Assembly (NCBI GenBank): GCA_023382535.1
Contig: JAHDWA010000037.1
Span: forward strand, 1 to 64,000
Length of the DNA stretch: 64,000 bases
From: Anaerolineae bacterium
GTDB taxonomy: Bacteria > Chloroflexota > Anaerolineae > 4572-78 > J111
Direction of reading: 5' to 3'
The notes beneath the pieces were generated by a model. That model had not been told where the DNA came from and searched no databases. It worked only from the letters and a program-made list of their open reading frames with translations. Below are positions 16,697 to 25,556 of this stretch, in pieces. Both the position numbers and the translations under genes were made by a program. Each line of letters begins with the position of its first letter. Within the stretch, counting starts at the first letter, position 1.

Positions 16697-18235
16697 TCAC
16701 ACTGAGATATTTTCTACCGGGCCGTGCTGCGTGCCTGCCATCATCAGGCCGAGCGTTTCCGGCGTGACTTCGTCGGGACGGACCACGCCCATGATTTCGC
16801 CGCGATGAATCACGGCAATCCGGTCGCTTAAATTCAAAATTTCTTCGAGTTCGGTCGAGATATACAGGATAGCCGCGCCTCGGGCGCGCTGCTCCAGCAG
16901 GCGGTTTTCCACAAACTCGGTCGCGCCGACATCCAGCCCCCGGGTGGGATGAGCCGCGATAATGAGATCCGGGTTTTCCGACAGCTCCCGCGCCAGCACC
17001 ACCTTCTGCTGATTCCCGCCTGACAGGGTTCTGGCCGATACTTCGGCGCTGGGCGTGCGCACGTCAAACCGCTGGATCAACTGCCTGGCGTTAGCCTTGA
17101 TCGCGCTGTACTGGAGCAGACCCCGGACCGAAAAAGGCCGCCGCCGGAAATTGCGGGCGATAAAATTCTCGCTCAGCTTGAAACCCAGGACCAGGCCCTC
17201 CCGATGGCGGTCTTCTGGAATGTAAGCCAGATTGAAATGCAGCAGGTCACCGGAATTCAAAGCGGTCGTCTCCCGGCCAGAAATGCGAATCGTCCCGCTC
17301 TGCGGCGGGCGCAGGCCGGCAACGGCTTCGGCCAGCTCTCTTTGACCGTTGCCATCTACCCCGGCCAGGCCGACAATCTCGCCGGCCCGCACGTGCAGCG
17401 ACAGGTTACGGACTGCCGGCACGTGTCGGTCATCGTTGACGACCAGATTGGTAATCTCCAGCTTCACCTCACCCGGCTCAACCACCGGCTTGTCCAGGCG
17501 GAAGAGAACTTCCCGGCCCACCATCATCCGGGCCAGTTCGGCTTTGGTGGTTGACCTCGTCTCGACGGTCTGAATAGCCAGGCCATCCCGCAAAACCGTT
17601 ACCCAGTCGCTAATTTCCATTACCTCGTCCAGTTTGTGGGTAATGAAAATAATCGAGTTGCCGTTGCCGACCAGGCGGCGCATCACCCCAAAAAGCCCTT
17701 CGATTTCCTGAGGCGTCAACACCGCGCTTGGCTCGTCCAAAATCAAAAGTTTGGCCCCCCGGTAGAGAGCCTTAATAATCTCGACCCGCTGCTGTGTGCC
17801 GACCGATAAATTCCAGATGGGCAAATCAGGATTCACCTCAAGACCATAAGCCACCGAGATATCAAGGATATTCTTTTTAGCGGCCTGGTGATTGAGTAAA
17901 ATACCCTTCTCGCCGGGCAGGCCCAGCATCACATTCTCCGTTACCGAGAGAGGCGGGACCAGCATAAAGTGCTGGTGCACCATCCCAATTCCCTTGGCAA
18001 TGGCATCATCCGGCGAGTGGATGATCGTCGGCTGGCCATTCAAATAAACCTGGCCGCTGTCAGGCTGGTAGAGGCCATACAGAACGTTCATCAGGGTAGA
18101 TTTGCCTGCCCCATTTTCGCCGAGCAGGGCATGAATTTCCCCGTGCCGGACATCCAGGTTAACCCGGTTGTTCGCCACCACTCCCGGAAAGGTCTTGGTG
18201 ATATTTTCCATGTGGAGAAAGGTGTTGTTAGTCAT
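16697..18235 (-). CDS. Nucleoside/BMP-type ABC transporter ATP-binding protein (double ATPase)
   Basis: 512 residues with two ABC modules. The first (residues 1-250) has Walker A GENGAGKST, signature LSVGTQQRVEI and Walker B LLILDEPSAVLTPQE. The second (from about 262) has a degenerate Walker A VDGNGQRELAEAV, signature LSGGNQQKVVLARELS and DLIIAAHPTRGLDVGA. This tandem with one weak site is the RbsA/YufO arrangement used with BMP-family receptors for nucleosides. It follows the two permease genes and the binding-protein gene in the same operon. Start ATG 18235. Confidence 0.88.
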   Translation of the reverse strand: MTNNTFLHMENITKTFPGVVANNRVNLDVRHGEIHALLGENGAGKSTLMNVLYGLYQPDSGQVYLNGQPTIIHSPDDAIAKGIGMVHQHFMLVPPLSVTENVMLGLPGEKGILLNHQAAKKNILDISVAYGLEVNPDLPIWNLSVGTQQRVEIIKALYRGAKLLILDEPSAVLTPQEIEGLFGVMRRLVGNGNSIIFITHKLDEVMEISDWVTVLRDGLAIQTVETRSTTKAELARMMVGREVLFRLDKPVVEPGEVKLEITNLVVNDDRHVPAVRNLSLHVRAGEIVGLAGVDGNGQRELAEAVAGLRPPQSGTIRISGRETTALNSGDLLHFNLAYIPEDRHREGLVLGFKLSENFIARNFRRRPFSVRGLLQYSAIKANARQLIQRFDVRTPSAEVSARTLSGGNQQKVVLARELSENPDLIIAAHPTRGLDVGATEFVENRLLEQRARGAAILYISTELEEILNLSDRIAVIHRGEIMGVVRPDEVTPETLGLMMAGTQHGPVENISV

Positions 18236-18313
18236 TTAACCGTCCAACACTTACAAGGTACAAGTAACAAGGGAGCAGAGTAATAATCTGCTACCTGCTA
18301 CTTTGCAACTCTG

Positions 18314-19258
18314 TTACGCTTCTTCCCGCTTATACGGAATGGCGGCGGCAGCCGGCCAGTGCATTCTGCCGGTGAAAAACAGGGCGACCAGTGTGACCAC
18401 ATAGGGGAGCATCACCGGAAATTGGTAGGGGATTTCCGGGATACCCAAAGGGGTAAGAATTCCCGTCTGGATCCGCAACTGGAAGGCATCGGCAAAGCCA
18501 AACAGGAGGGAAGCCAGCATGGTCCCCAGGGGCGTCCACTTACCAAAAACGATGGCCGAAAATGCAATAAAACCGCGACCTGCCGTCATTCCTTCAATAA
18601 AGGTACTGTTGAATCCAATGGATAAGACCACTCCCCCGACAGCCGCCATCACACCACTCCAAAGGATGCATAAATAACGCACCAGCGGCACTTTCACCCC
18701 CAGGGTATCAGCCGCACGCGGATGCTCACCGACAGCCCGGACGGAGAGGCCCCAGGTCGTGCGATAAAAGACAAAACTGGCCAGCGGCACCAGTAGAAAG
18801 GCCAGGTAAACAAGCGGCAAGTGGCTAAAAATGAGCGGTCCAAAAAAAGGAATATCGTTTAGGATGGGAATATTCCAAATGGGAAACGTGGGCGCACTGA
18901 GGCTGCCGGGATTGGCGGCTTTCATCACCCGAAAAACCACGCCGGTCAAGCCGGTCATCATCAGGTTGATCGCCACTGCCGTCACAATCTGGTCAGCCCC
19001 CAGGGTGACGGTAACGTAGGCAAAGAGCAAGGCCACAAGTGCCCCGGCCACGATAGCGGCCCCCATTCCGAGCCAGGGGCTGCCGGTTGAATAAGCGACC
19101 ATAAAGCCAATCAAGGCCCCTAAAAGCATCTTGCCTTCCAGGGCAATGTTAATCACTCCGGAGCGTTCGCTGAACAGCCCACCGATGGCGGCAAACAACA
19201 GCGGCGTCGTTAAACGGATTGTCGCGTGCAGGAGAGCACCGATCGCGTCTGCATCCAT
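18314..19258 (-). CDS. BMP/nucleoside ABC transporter permease (second subunit, YufQ/NupQ-like)
   Basis: 314 residues, about nine hydrophobic spans. The N-terminal segment TTPLLFAAIGGLFSERSGVINIALEGKMLLGAL carries the family loop (SER..GVxNIxxEG) characteristic of BPD_transp_2 permeases for nucleosides. The EHPRAADTLGVKV loop in the middle is the likely ATPase-coupling helix. It would pair with the upstream permease to form the channel. Separated from that gene by ten bases, so translation is probably coupled. Substrate assignment to nucleosides or purines is by family and the neighbouring deaminase. Confidence 0.85.
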   Translation of the reverse strand: MDADAIGALLHATIRLTTPLLFAAIGGLFSERSGVINIALEGKMLLGALIGFMVAYSTGSPWLGMGAAIVAGALVALLFAYVTVTLGADQIVTAVAINLMMTGLTGVVFRVMKAANPGSLSAPTFPIWNIPILNDIPFFGPLIFSHLPLVYLAFLLVPLASFVFYRTTWGLSVRAVGEHPRAADTLGVKVPLVRYLCILWSGVMAAVGGVVLSIGFNSTFIEGMTAGRGFIAFSAIVFGKWTPLGTMLASLLFGFADAFQLRIQTGILTPLGIPEIPYQFPVMLPYVVTLVALFFTGRMHWPAAAAIPYKREEA

Positions 19259-19268
19259 ACAATTTTCC

Positions 19269-20378
19269 TTAGACCTTCCAGGTTTCCAGCCAACGCCGGA
19301 TGCGATTATTGGCAGTGGCTCCGCCGATCAGGAAGATGATCGCTAAACCCTGCAAAATGTAAACCACTACCACATCAATCTTTACTGCCGTCTGCATGGA
19401 GTTCGCTCCATTGCGCATCGCTCCAAAAAAGAGAGCGGCCAGCAGCGCCCCCAGGGGATGGAGCCGTCCTACCAGGGCGACGGCAATTGCATCGAAGCCC
19501 CAGCCCGGCGAGAAATTATCAATCAAGCGATACTGCACTCCCAGCAGCTCGGTCGTCCCCGCCAGGCCGGCCAGGCCGCCGCTTAAAGCCATCGTCAGGG
19601 CCATCACGGTGGTCGTTTTTACGCCAACGTAACGCGCCGCATCTTTGTTCGTTCCAACCATACGAATGCGATAGCCCAAAGTGGTATGGAAGAGCAAAAG
19701 GTAAACGGCTGCTACAGCCAACAAGGCCAGGTAGAAACCCGCATGCAGGCGGGTGCCGGCCCAAATGATCGGTAACTGGGCTGTTTCGGCTACCGCGGGA
19801 GTTTGAGTATTCCAGCCCTCCTCTTTGAGCGGGCCATGCACAAAGAAGCTGACCGTAAAAATAGCAATATAATTCATTAAAATGGTAACAATGATTTCAT
19901 TCATATCCCGGCTGGCTTTAAGATAGCCGGGAATGGCGCCCCACAGCATCCCACCTAAAACGCCCAATAGCAGGGCCACCAGCAAATGCCAGGGGTAGGG
20001 CAAAACCAGCACTGTTCCCCCCCAGACGGCAAAGAGCGCCCCCATATAAAGCTGGCCTTCCGCGCCGATATTGAAAACACCACCCCGATAGGCCAGGGTC
20101 ACGGCCAGCCCGGCAAAAATGAGCGGAATAGACTTGAGCAGGGTGGTGACCACCAGCCGCTGCGTCCCAAACGCACCCTTGACCAGGGCCGTGTAAGCTT
20201 CGATGGGGTTGACATTGAGCAGCCACAAGAGAATACTCCCCACCAAAAAAGAGCCTAATACGGCCAGAATCGGCAGTAAAAAATTCAGAACTCGCTCATA
20301 ATTGGCCGCTCGCCGGACTGCCTCTTCTTTGGTTTTAGCCGCCGCGCTCTGGGTTACTGTCGTCATACCTGGCTCCAC
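19269..20378 (-). CDS. BMP/nucleoside ABC transporter permease (first subunit, YufP/NupP-like)
   Basis: 369 residues with an N-terminal cytoplasmic leader and about eight hydrophobic spans. It has LIFAGLAVTLAYRGGVFNIGAEGQLYMGALFAV, the conserved permease loop, and the coupling segment MVGTNKDAARYVGVKTTTVM. Partner of the following permease in the inner-membrane channel. Start: a first ATG at 20378, with MTTVTQ five codons in as an alternative. A repeat palindrome separates it from the binding-protein gene. Confidence 0.85.
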   Translation of the reverse strand: MEPGMTTVTQSAAAKTKEEAVRRAANYERVLNFLLPILAVLGSFLVGSILLWLLNVNPIEAYTALVKGAFGTQRLVVTTLLKSIPLIFAGLAVTLAYRGGVFNIGAEGQLYMGALFAVWGGTVLVLPYPWHLLVALLLGVLGGMLWGAIPGYLKASRDMNEIIVTILMNYIAIFTVSFFVHGPLKEEGWNTQTPAVAETAQLPIIWAGTRLHAGFYLALLAVAAVYLLLFHTTLGYRIRMVGTNKDAARYVGVKTTTVMALTMALSGGLAGLAGTTELLGVQYRLIDNFSPGWGFDAIAVALVGRLHPLGALLAALFFGAMRNGANSMQTAVKIDVVVVYILQGLAIIFLIGGATANNRIRRWLETWKV

Positions 20379-20385
20379 AATGGCG

Positions 20386-20418
20386 CAGGGTAGCAGGTAA
20401 GATGAACCTGCTACCCTG
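20386..20418. repeat. 13-bp palindrome CAGGGTAGCAGGT
   Basis: CAGGGTAGCAGGT (20386-20398) and ACCTGCTACCCTG (20406-20418) with a 7-base loop, between the binding-protein and permease genes. As a hairpin it could attenuate or stabilise the operon message after the highly expressed receptor gene. Confidence 0.7.
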
Positions 20419-20436
20419 CTGCCCTGCTACCGGACT

Positions 20437-22653
20437 CTACTTATGGTACTCATCCTTGATGACATTGCCGTTGTCGTCCAACTCGATTTGACCAGTGGCT
20501 AACGCCTCGGCCACCGCGTTGACTTCGTTGACCACATCCTCCGGCACGACCTCGTTGAACGGGGCAAAGGTCGAGGCTTTCTCCTTGAACCCAACCAGAT
20601 GGTTGGTCCACTCGATCGTCCCCGCCTTGATCTCCTGCATGGCCTCAACCAAAATGTTGTCCACCCGCTGTTCCAGACTGGTCAACACCAAATCCGGCGC
20701 CAGGTGGCTCTGATCCCGCGTCCAGCCAATGGCATAGACGTTGCCGTTCTCCTTGGCTGCTTCTATCGCACCCACGTTCGCATTGTCCCCATTCGCCAGG
20801 ATCAGGTCTACCCCGCTGTCTATCTGCGCTATCGCCGCTTCCTTCGCCTTCGGAATATCTACCCACGAGCCGGTGTACGCCACCGGCACTTCCTCGATCT
20901 CCGGGTTCACCAACTGCGCCGCCTGCTTGAAGGCATTGAAGTCCGCGGCTATCGTCGGTATCTCCACCGCCCCAACACCGCCGACCTTGCCTGTCGGCGA
21001 CATGTGCCCGGCCAAGATCCCCGCCGCATACCCGCCTTCGCCCGGCCGGTACACATACGAGACCAGGTTCTTCCCGTTCTCGGCGATCCCGCCTATCTGA
21101 ATGAAGCTCACCTCGGGATATTCTTCTGCTGCGGCCAAAAGCGCATCCCCGTACTCAAACCCGTGCCCAATGATCACATTGAACCCTTGATCCGCATACG
21201 ACCGGATCAGGTCCAACTGGTCTGCCTGAGCCACATTCTCCGTGTTCGCGATCTCCGCCCCATCAGCCTCCAACACCTTCAACCCGTCATACGCCGTCTG
21301 GTTCCAGCCTTCGTCGTTGATCGGCCCCGATGTCAGCATCGCTACCTTCAACCCGCTGAAGTCTACTTCCCCGGCCGCTCCTGCTTCCGCCGGGGCAGCT
21401 TGATCCGTATGGTACTCATCCTTGATGACATTGCCGTTGTCGTCCAACTCGATTTGACCAGTGGCTAACGCCTCGGCCACCGCGTTGACTTCGTTGACCA
21501 CATCCTCCGGCACGACCTCGTTGAACGGGGCAAAGGTCGAGGCTTTCTCCTTGAACCCAACCAGATGGTTGGTCCACTCGATCGTCCCCGCCTTGATCTC
21601 CTGCATGGCCTCAACCAAAATGTTGTCCACCCGCTGTTCCAGACTGGTCAACACCAAATCCGGCGCCAGGTGGCTCTGATCCCGCGTCCAGCCAATGGCA
21701 TAGACGTTGCCGTTCTCCTTGGCTGCTTCTATCGCACCCACGTTCGCATTGTCCCCATTCGCCAGGATCAGGTCTACCCCGCTGTCTATCTGCGCTATCG
21801 CCGCTTCCTTCGCCTTCGGAATATCTACCCACGAGCCGGTGTACGCCACCGGCACTTCCTCGATCTCCGGGTTCACCAACTGCGCCGCCTGCTTGAAGGC
21901 ATTGAAGTCCGCGGCTATCGTCGGTATCTCCACCGCCCCAACACCGCCGACCTTGCCTGTCGGCGACATGTGCCCGGCCAAGATCCCCGCCGCATACCCG
22001 CCTTCGCCCGGCCGGTACACATACGAGACCAGGTTCTTCCCGTTCTCGGCGATCCCGCCTATCTGAATGAAGCTCACCTCGGGATATTCTTCTGCTGCGG
22101 CCAAAAGCGCATCCCCGTACTCAAACCCGTGCCCAATGATCACATTGAACCCTTGATCCGCATACGACCGGATCAGGTCCAACTGGTCTGCCTGAGCCAC
22201 ATTCTCCGTGTTCGCGATCTCCGCCCCATCAGCCTCCAACACCTTCAACCCGTCATACGCCGTCTGGTTCCAGCCTTCGTCGTTGATCGGCCCCGATGTC
22301 AGCATCGCTACCTTCAACCCGCTGAAGTCTACTTCCCCGGCCGCTCCTGCTTCCGCCGTCCCTTCCGCCGGGGCTTCGGCAGTAGCTGCCTCGGTTGGTT
22401 CGGCCGCTGCTTCGGTAGTAGCGGCCTCGGTCGGTTCCGCCGTTTCTGCCGGCATAGCGGCTTCGGTTGGTTCAGCTTTGGCTTCCTCTGTCGGCTGAGC
22501 TTCCGTTTGAGCGGGTTCCTCGGTCGCTGCGGCTTTAGGCGTCTCTTCGATCTTTGTCGCCGCGCCCGTGCCACACTGCGCTGCCACGACCAAGATGATT
22601 AGCAATGATGATAGTAACCAAAACAAAAAATTTTTATTATTTTTGCGATACAT
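20437..22653 (-). CDS. BMP-family nucleoside-binding lipoprotein with two identical ligand domains
   Basis: 738 residues from the ATG at 22653 (TTAGGAG nine bases upstream; ATG 22674 is a second candidate). A signal helix FLFWLLSSLLIILVVAAQC ends at a cysteine, but the residue before it is Gln, an atypical lipobox. A Thr/Glu/Pro/Ala linker (about 80 residues) follows, then two copies of a BMP (PnrA-like) domain that starts DFSGLKVAMLTSGPINDEGW and ends GNVIKDEYH. The copies are identical in protein and, as far as I can see, in DNA. BMP receptors deliver nucleosides to ABC importers. Two tandem receptors on one anchor are unusual; recent duplication is likely, assembly artefact possible. Confidence 0.85.
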   Translation of the reverse strand: MYRKNNKNFLFWLLSSLLIILVVAAQCGTGAATKIEETPKAAATEEPAQTEAQPTEEAKAEPTEAAMPAETAEPTEAATTEAAAEPTEAATAEAPAEGTAEAGAAGEVDFSGLKVAMLTSGPINDEGWNQTAYDGLKVLEADGAEIANTENVAQADQLDLIRSYADQGFNVIIGHGFEYGDALLAAAEEYPEVSFIQIGGIAENGKNLVSYVYRPGEGGYAAGILAGHMSPTGKVGGVGAVEIPTIAADFNAFKQAAQLVNPEIEEVPVAYTGSWVDIPKAKEAAIAQIDSGVDLILANGDNANVGAIEAAKENGNVYAIGWTRDQSHLAPDLVLTSLEQRVDNILVEAMQEIKAGTIEWTNHLVGFKEKASTFAPFNEVVPEDVVNEVNAVAEALATGQIELDDNGNVIKDEYHTDQAAPAEAGAAGEVDFSGLKVAMLTSGPINDEGWNQTAYDGLKVLEADGAEIANTENVAQADQLDLIRSYADQGFNVIIGHGFEYGDALLAAAEEYPEVSFIQIGGIAENGKNLVSYVYRPGEGGYAAGILAGHMSPTGKVGGVGAVEIPTIAADFNAFKQAAQLVNPEIEEVPVAYTGSWVDIPKAKEAAIAQIDSGVDLILANGDNANVGAIEAAKENGNVYAIGWTRDQSHLAPDLVLTSLEQRVDNILVEAMQEIKAGTIEWTNHLVGFKEKASTFAPFNEVVPEDVVNEVNAVAEALATGQIELDDNGNVIKDEYHK
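20442..22358. repeat. Tandem 951-bp direct repeat, period 966 bp
   Basis: Copy one 20442-21392, copy two 21408-22358, separated by 15 bases that encode a TDQAA-type linker. Reading both copies side by side showed no difference. The duplication keeps the frame (966 = 3 x 322). Perfect identity implies a very recent event, ongoing gene conversion or an assembly error. Confidence 0.9.
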
Positions 22654-22765
22654 TCCTTCTTCTCCTAACTTCATTTCTTCTTCTCCTGGTTTGTGGAAAG
22701 GTCTCATTAAGTCTTGTGGGAGTTTTACAGACAGGCTTATCTCCGTTTAATCACCTCCTCCCGAA

Positions 22766-24145
22766 TCACCACTTAACTTGATCCAGCGAGTACTTCATCG
22801 CCTGCGCCCGTTCAAACAGCTTATCACAGACTGCCCGCGCTCTCGCCAGGATCGCCTTTTCATCCATGACAGTTATCTGTTTAGCTCGCATGACAATCCG
22901 GCCATCAATAATAACCGTATCCACCTGGCCCGCCGCCGTGCTATAAACCAATGTTGAGGGGATTTTATGCACCGGCATTGAAAAGGGCGAATCCAAATCC
23001 ACCAGCACAATATCCGCCTTTTTGCCGACCTCCAGGGAACCGATCAACTCCGGCTGGCCGAAGGTCGCGGCGCCGCCACGGCAGGCCATAACCAGCACAT
23101 CTTCCGGGTAGAGGGCCATGGCATCCAAATTGCCCACTTTTTGCAGGCAGGCCGTCATTTTGAGCGTCTCCAGCATATTCTGCGAATTGTTACTGCCGGG
23201 GCCGTCGCTGGCCAGGGCGATGGTTACACCCTTTTGCTTGAGCTTGACAATGGGCGCAATGCCCGAAGCCAAATACATGTTGCTGACCGGGCAATGGACC
23301 ACAATTGCCTTTTTCTGAGCAATTAAATCAATTTCCTGTTCCGACAGCCAGACGCTGTGAACCAGATGGGTGGTGGGGCCAAGCGCACCCAGGCTGTCCA
23401 GCCATTCAATGTGGCGCAGGCGGTGGGATTGCAGCAGCATCTCCACTTCGGCCTGAGTTTCGGCGGCGTGGATGTGGGTGCCGATACCCCATTCCTGGGC
23501 CAGCCGGTAAGTTTCCTGCATGGTTTGGTCGGAGCAGCCCCAGGGAATGAGCGGCCCAAATTCAACACGAATCCGGCCGTTGGCAGCGCCCTGCCATGTT
23601 TGCAGCAGCCGCTGCATCTCCGAGACGATTACAGCAGGGCTTTCCATGAAGGTGGGGTGGTAATTATGGTCAGCCCAACCACGGGCCAGGAGCAGACGAA
23701 TACCTGTTTCTGCCGCAGCACGGCAAATACCGTCGCTGTTACGCGGGTCCGTATGGACATATTGGTGATCAACAACGGCTGTTGCGCCGGAACGGATATT
23801 TTCCAAAAAGCCGACCAACCCCGCGACATAGGCATCCTCTTCGGTCAAGGCACAGGCGACCGGCCAAATAGCCGATTTGAGCCACTCCAGCAGGGGTTTA
23901 TCGTCGGCCAGGCCGCGCAGAAAGATTTGAAAGAGGTGGGTATGGGCATTGACCATCCCCGGCATGACAGCCATCAGGGTGGCGTCAACAAGTGTGTCGG
24001 CCCGACGGCGTAGATAATCAGGGGCAGGACCAGCGCCCAGGGCCGCAATTTTATCATCTTCGGTGAAGATATAGCCCGGAGAGATGACCTCATTGTCATT
24101 ATTGATGGTAACAATTGCACCGTTTTCAATCAGGATATTGGGCAT
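22766..24145 (-). CDS. Amidohydrolase, SAH/MTA- or guanine-deaminase-like
   Basis: 459 residues, full length for the ATZ/TRZ-SAH deaminase family. Metal ligands are seen in order: MVNAHTHLFQ (HxH, about residues 66-71), GTHIHAAET, LVHSVWLS and LASDGPGSNNSQ. The C-terminal VGKKADIVLVDLD closes the composite beta domain. Family members hydrolytically deaminate purine-like rings or adenosyl thioethers. It is the first gene of the operon that continues with a BMP receptor and ABC importer, so it probably deaminates the imported nucleobase or nucleoside. The exact substrate cannot be fixed from sequence. Confidence 0.8.
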   Translation of the reverse strand: MPNILIENGAIVTINNDNEVISPGYIFTEDDKIAALGAGPAPDYLRRRADTLVDATLMAVMPGMVNAHTHLFQIFLRGLADDKPLLEWLKSAIWPVACALTEEDAYVAGLVGFLENIRSGATAVVDHQYVHTDPRNSDGICRAAAETGIRLLLARGWADHNYHPTFMESPAVIVSEMQRLLQTWQGAANGRIRVEFGPLIPWGCSDQTMQETYRLAQEWGIGTHIHAAETQAEVEMLLQSHRLRHIEWLDSLGALGPTTHLVHSVWLSEQEIDLIAQKKAIVVHCPVSNMYLASGIAPIVKLKQKGVTIALASDGPGSNNSQNMLETLKMTACLQKVGNLDAMALYPEDVLVMACRGGAATFGQPELIGSLEVGKKADIVLVDLDSPFSMPVHKIPSTLVYSTAAGQVDTVIIDGRIVMRAKQITVMDEKAILARARAVCDKLFERAQAMKYSLDQVKW

Positions 24146-24230
24146 GGGTGAGAATCGGTATCACTTTGAGATAGAATGAGCCTGATGATAGCACATCGCT
24201 TCTTTAGCGTCAACTCATTGAGGAAGCACC

Positions 24231-25445
24231 TTACTCTTCAGGAGGTAGGGTAAAATAAAAGGTTGTCCCATTTTTGCCGTTACTCTCAGCCCAGATGCGT
24301 CCCCCATGAGCCTCGACAATGTGCTTGGCAATGGCCAATCCCAATCCGGTGCCCGACTGTTTGCGGTTGCGGGCGCGATCAATTTTATAGAATCGCTCAA
24401 ATATACGATTGAGTTCATCGGGTGGAATGCCCAACCCAGTGTCGGCTACCCTGACCTGCACCCAGTCTTCGGCGGTACTTGTCTCCGCAGCAGCTATATC
24501 GCCGCCGCTAATTTTTTGAGCCGAAATGGTCACAACCCCGGTTTCGGTAAATTTAATACTGTTGTGGATAAGATTGGTGATAACCCGGCCGATCATTGTT
24601 TCATCGGCCAGAACCTTGAGGTCTTCGGCAATATCTAGCTGGAGGCTTAAGTTTTTGCGTTCAGCCTGGGGTAAGAGCTGGTCCACCTGGGCCTGAACAA
24701 TCGCGCGGAGGGGATAGGCGGCCAGTTTCAAGGGGGCCTGGCCTGATTCAATCAAAGAAAGGTCCAGCAGTTCCTGGGCCAGTTGGTTCAGGGTATCGAG
24801 TTGGGCTGCCATTTTGTTGACCAGATTCACGGCCATGTCCGGCTCATTCAGAGCACCGTTAAGCAGCGTCTCGGTCAGCAGGCGCAGCGACGCCAGAGGA
24901 GTCCGCAATTCGTGCGAGATATTGGTGACAAAGTCGCGCCTGGCTCGGCTCAGGCGCTGAAGTTCTGTCACATCGTGGATGGCCAATGCCACTGCCACCG
25001 GCTCTTTTTTGCCCGCAATGGAACGCCCTTTGATAGAGCGAGCTTGCACTTCAAATGTTCGATCATCCTTGGTGAAATAGATAGAGGGCATCTTTTCACC
25101 CTGCAAGGTTTGGTCCACCAGCTCCCGGAGCTGGTGCTGGCGAGTCCAGGTGGTAAATGTATCTGTTTTATCTACCGGCCCAAACAACCGCCGGGCCACC
25201 TTATTGGCGCTGGAAATACGGTAATCTTTTTCAACAATAATCAGCGCCTGGGTAGAAGCGGATAACAGCTTTTTACGGCGAATTTGCGCCTCGGCCAATT
25301 CCTGCCGCACAAACGCGAGTTTACGTTCCAACTTTAAAGAACGAGCTTCCGCCCGCCGAAGCTGTTTTTTTAAAGGCCAGTAAAAAACAATTTGCCCGAT
25401 AATAATAACCAGCAGCGCTGCCAGTATCCACCAGCCGATGCTCAT
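24231..25445 (-). CDS. PhoR-like sensor histidine kinase
   Basis: 404 residues. One N-terminal hydrophobic helix (residues 5-25), a coiled segment, a PAS domain (about 60-160; LIIVEKDYRISSANKVARRLF), HisKA with the phosphoacceptor FVTNISHELRTPLASLRLL and a HATPase domain with NLIHNSIKFTETG (N box), VADTGLGIPPDELNRIFERFYKID (G1/F) and GTGLGLAIAKHIVEAHGG (G2). There is no extracellular sensor, so the PAS domain or a partner senses the signal. No response regulator lies beside it, so its partner is encoded elsewhere. Start ATG 25445. Confidence 0.85.
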   Translation of the reverse strand: MSIGWWILAALLVIIIGQIVFYWPLKKQLRRAEARSLKLERKLAFVRQELAEAQIRRKKLLSASTQALIIVEKDYRISSANKVARRLFGPVDKTDTFTTWTRQHQLRELVDQTLQGEKMPSIYFTKDDRTFEVQARSIKGRSIAGKKEPVAVALAIHDVTELQRLSRARRDFVTNISHELRTPLASLRLLTETLLNGALNEPDMAVNLVNKMAAQLDTLNQLAQELLDLSLIESGQAPLKLAAYPLRAIVQAQVDQLLPQAERKNLSLQLDIAEDLKVLADETMIGRVITNLIHNSIKFTETGVVTISAQKISGGDIAAAETSTAEDWVQVRVADTGLGIPPDELNRIFERFYKIDRARNRKQSGTGLGLAIAKHIVEAHGGRIWAESNGKNGTTFYFTLPPEE

Positions 25446-25556
25446 AGTTTACCTCGCCAATGGCCTTGCCCCTCCTCTAAAGTATAGTTGACCGGAAGAG
25501 GTCTTGTCAAACAGGGCTTGATTGCTGATAATTAGGCCGGGCGTGCCTGGCGTGAT

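Noticed and set aside
20599..22602. Long open frames on the plus strand opposite the BMP gene
   Set aside because: They are perfect shadows of the duplicated receptor, appear twice with the same 966-bp period and have no ribosome sites or protein-like motifs.
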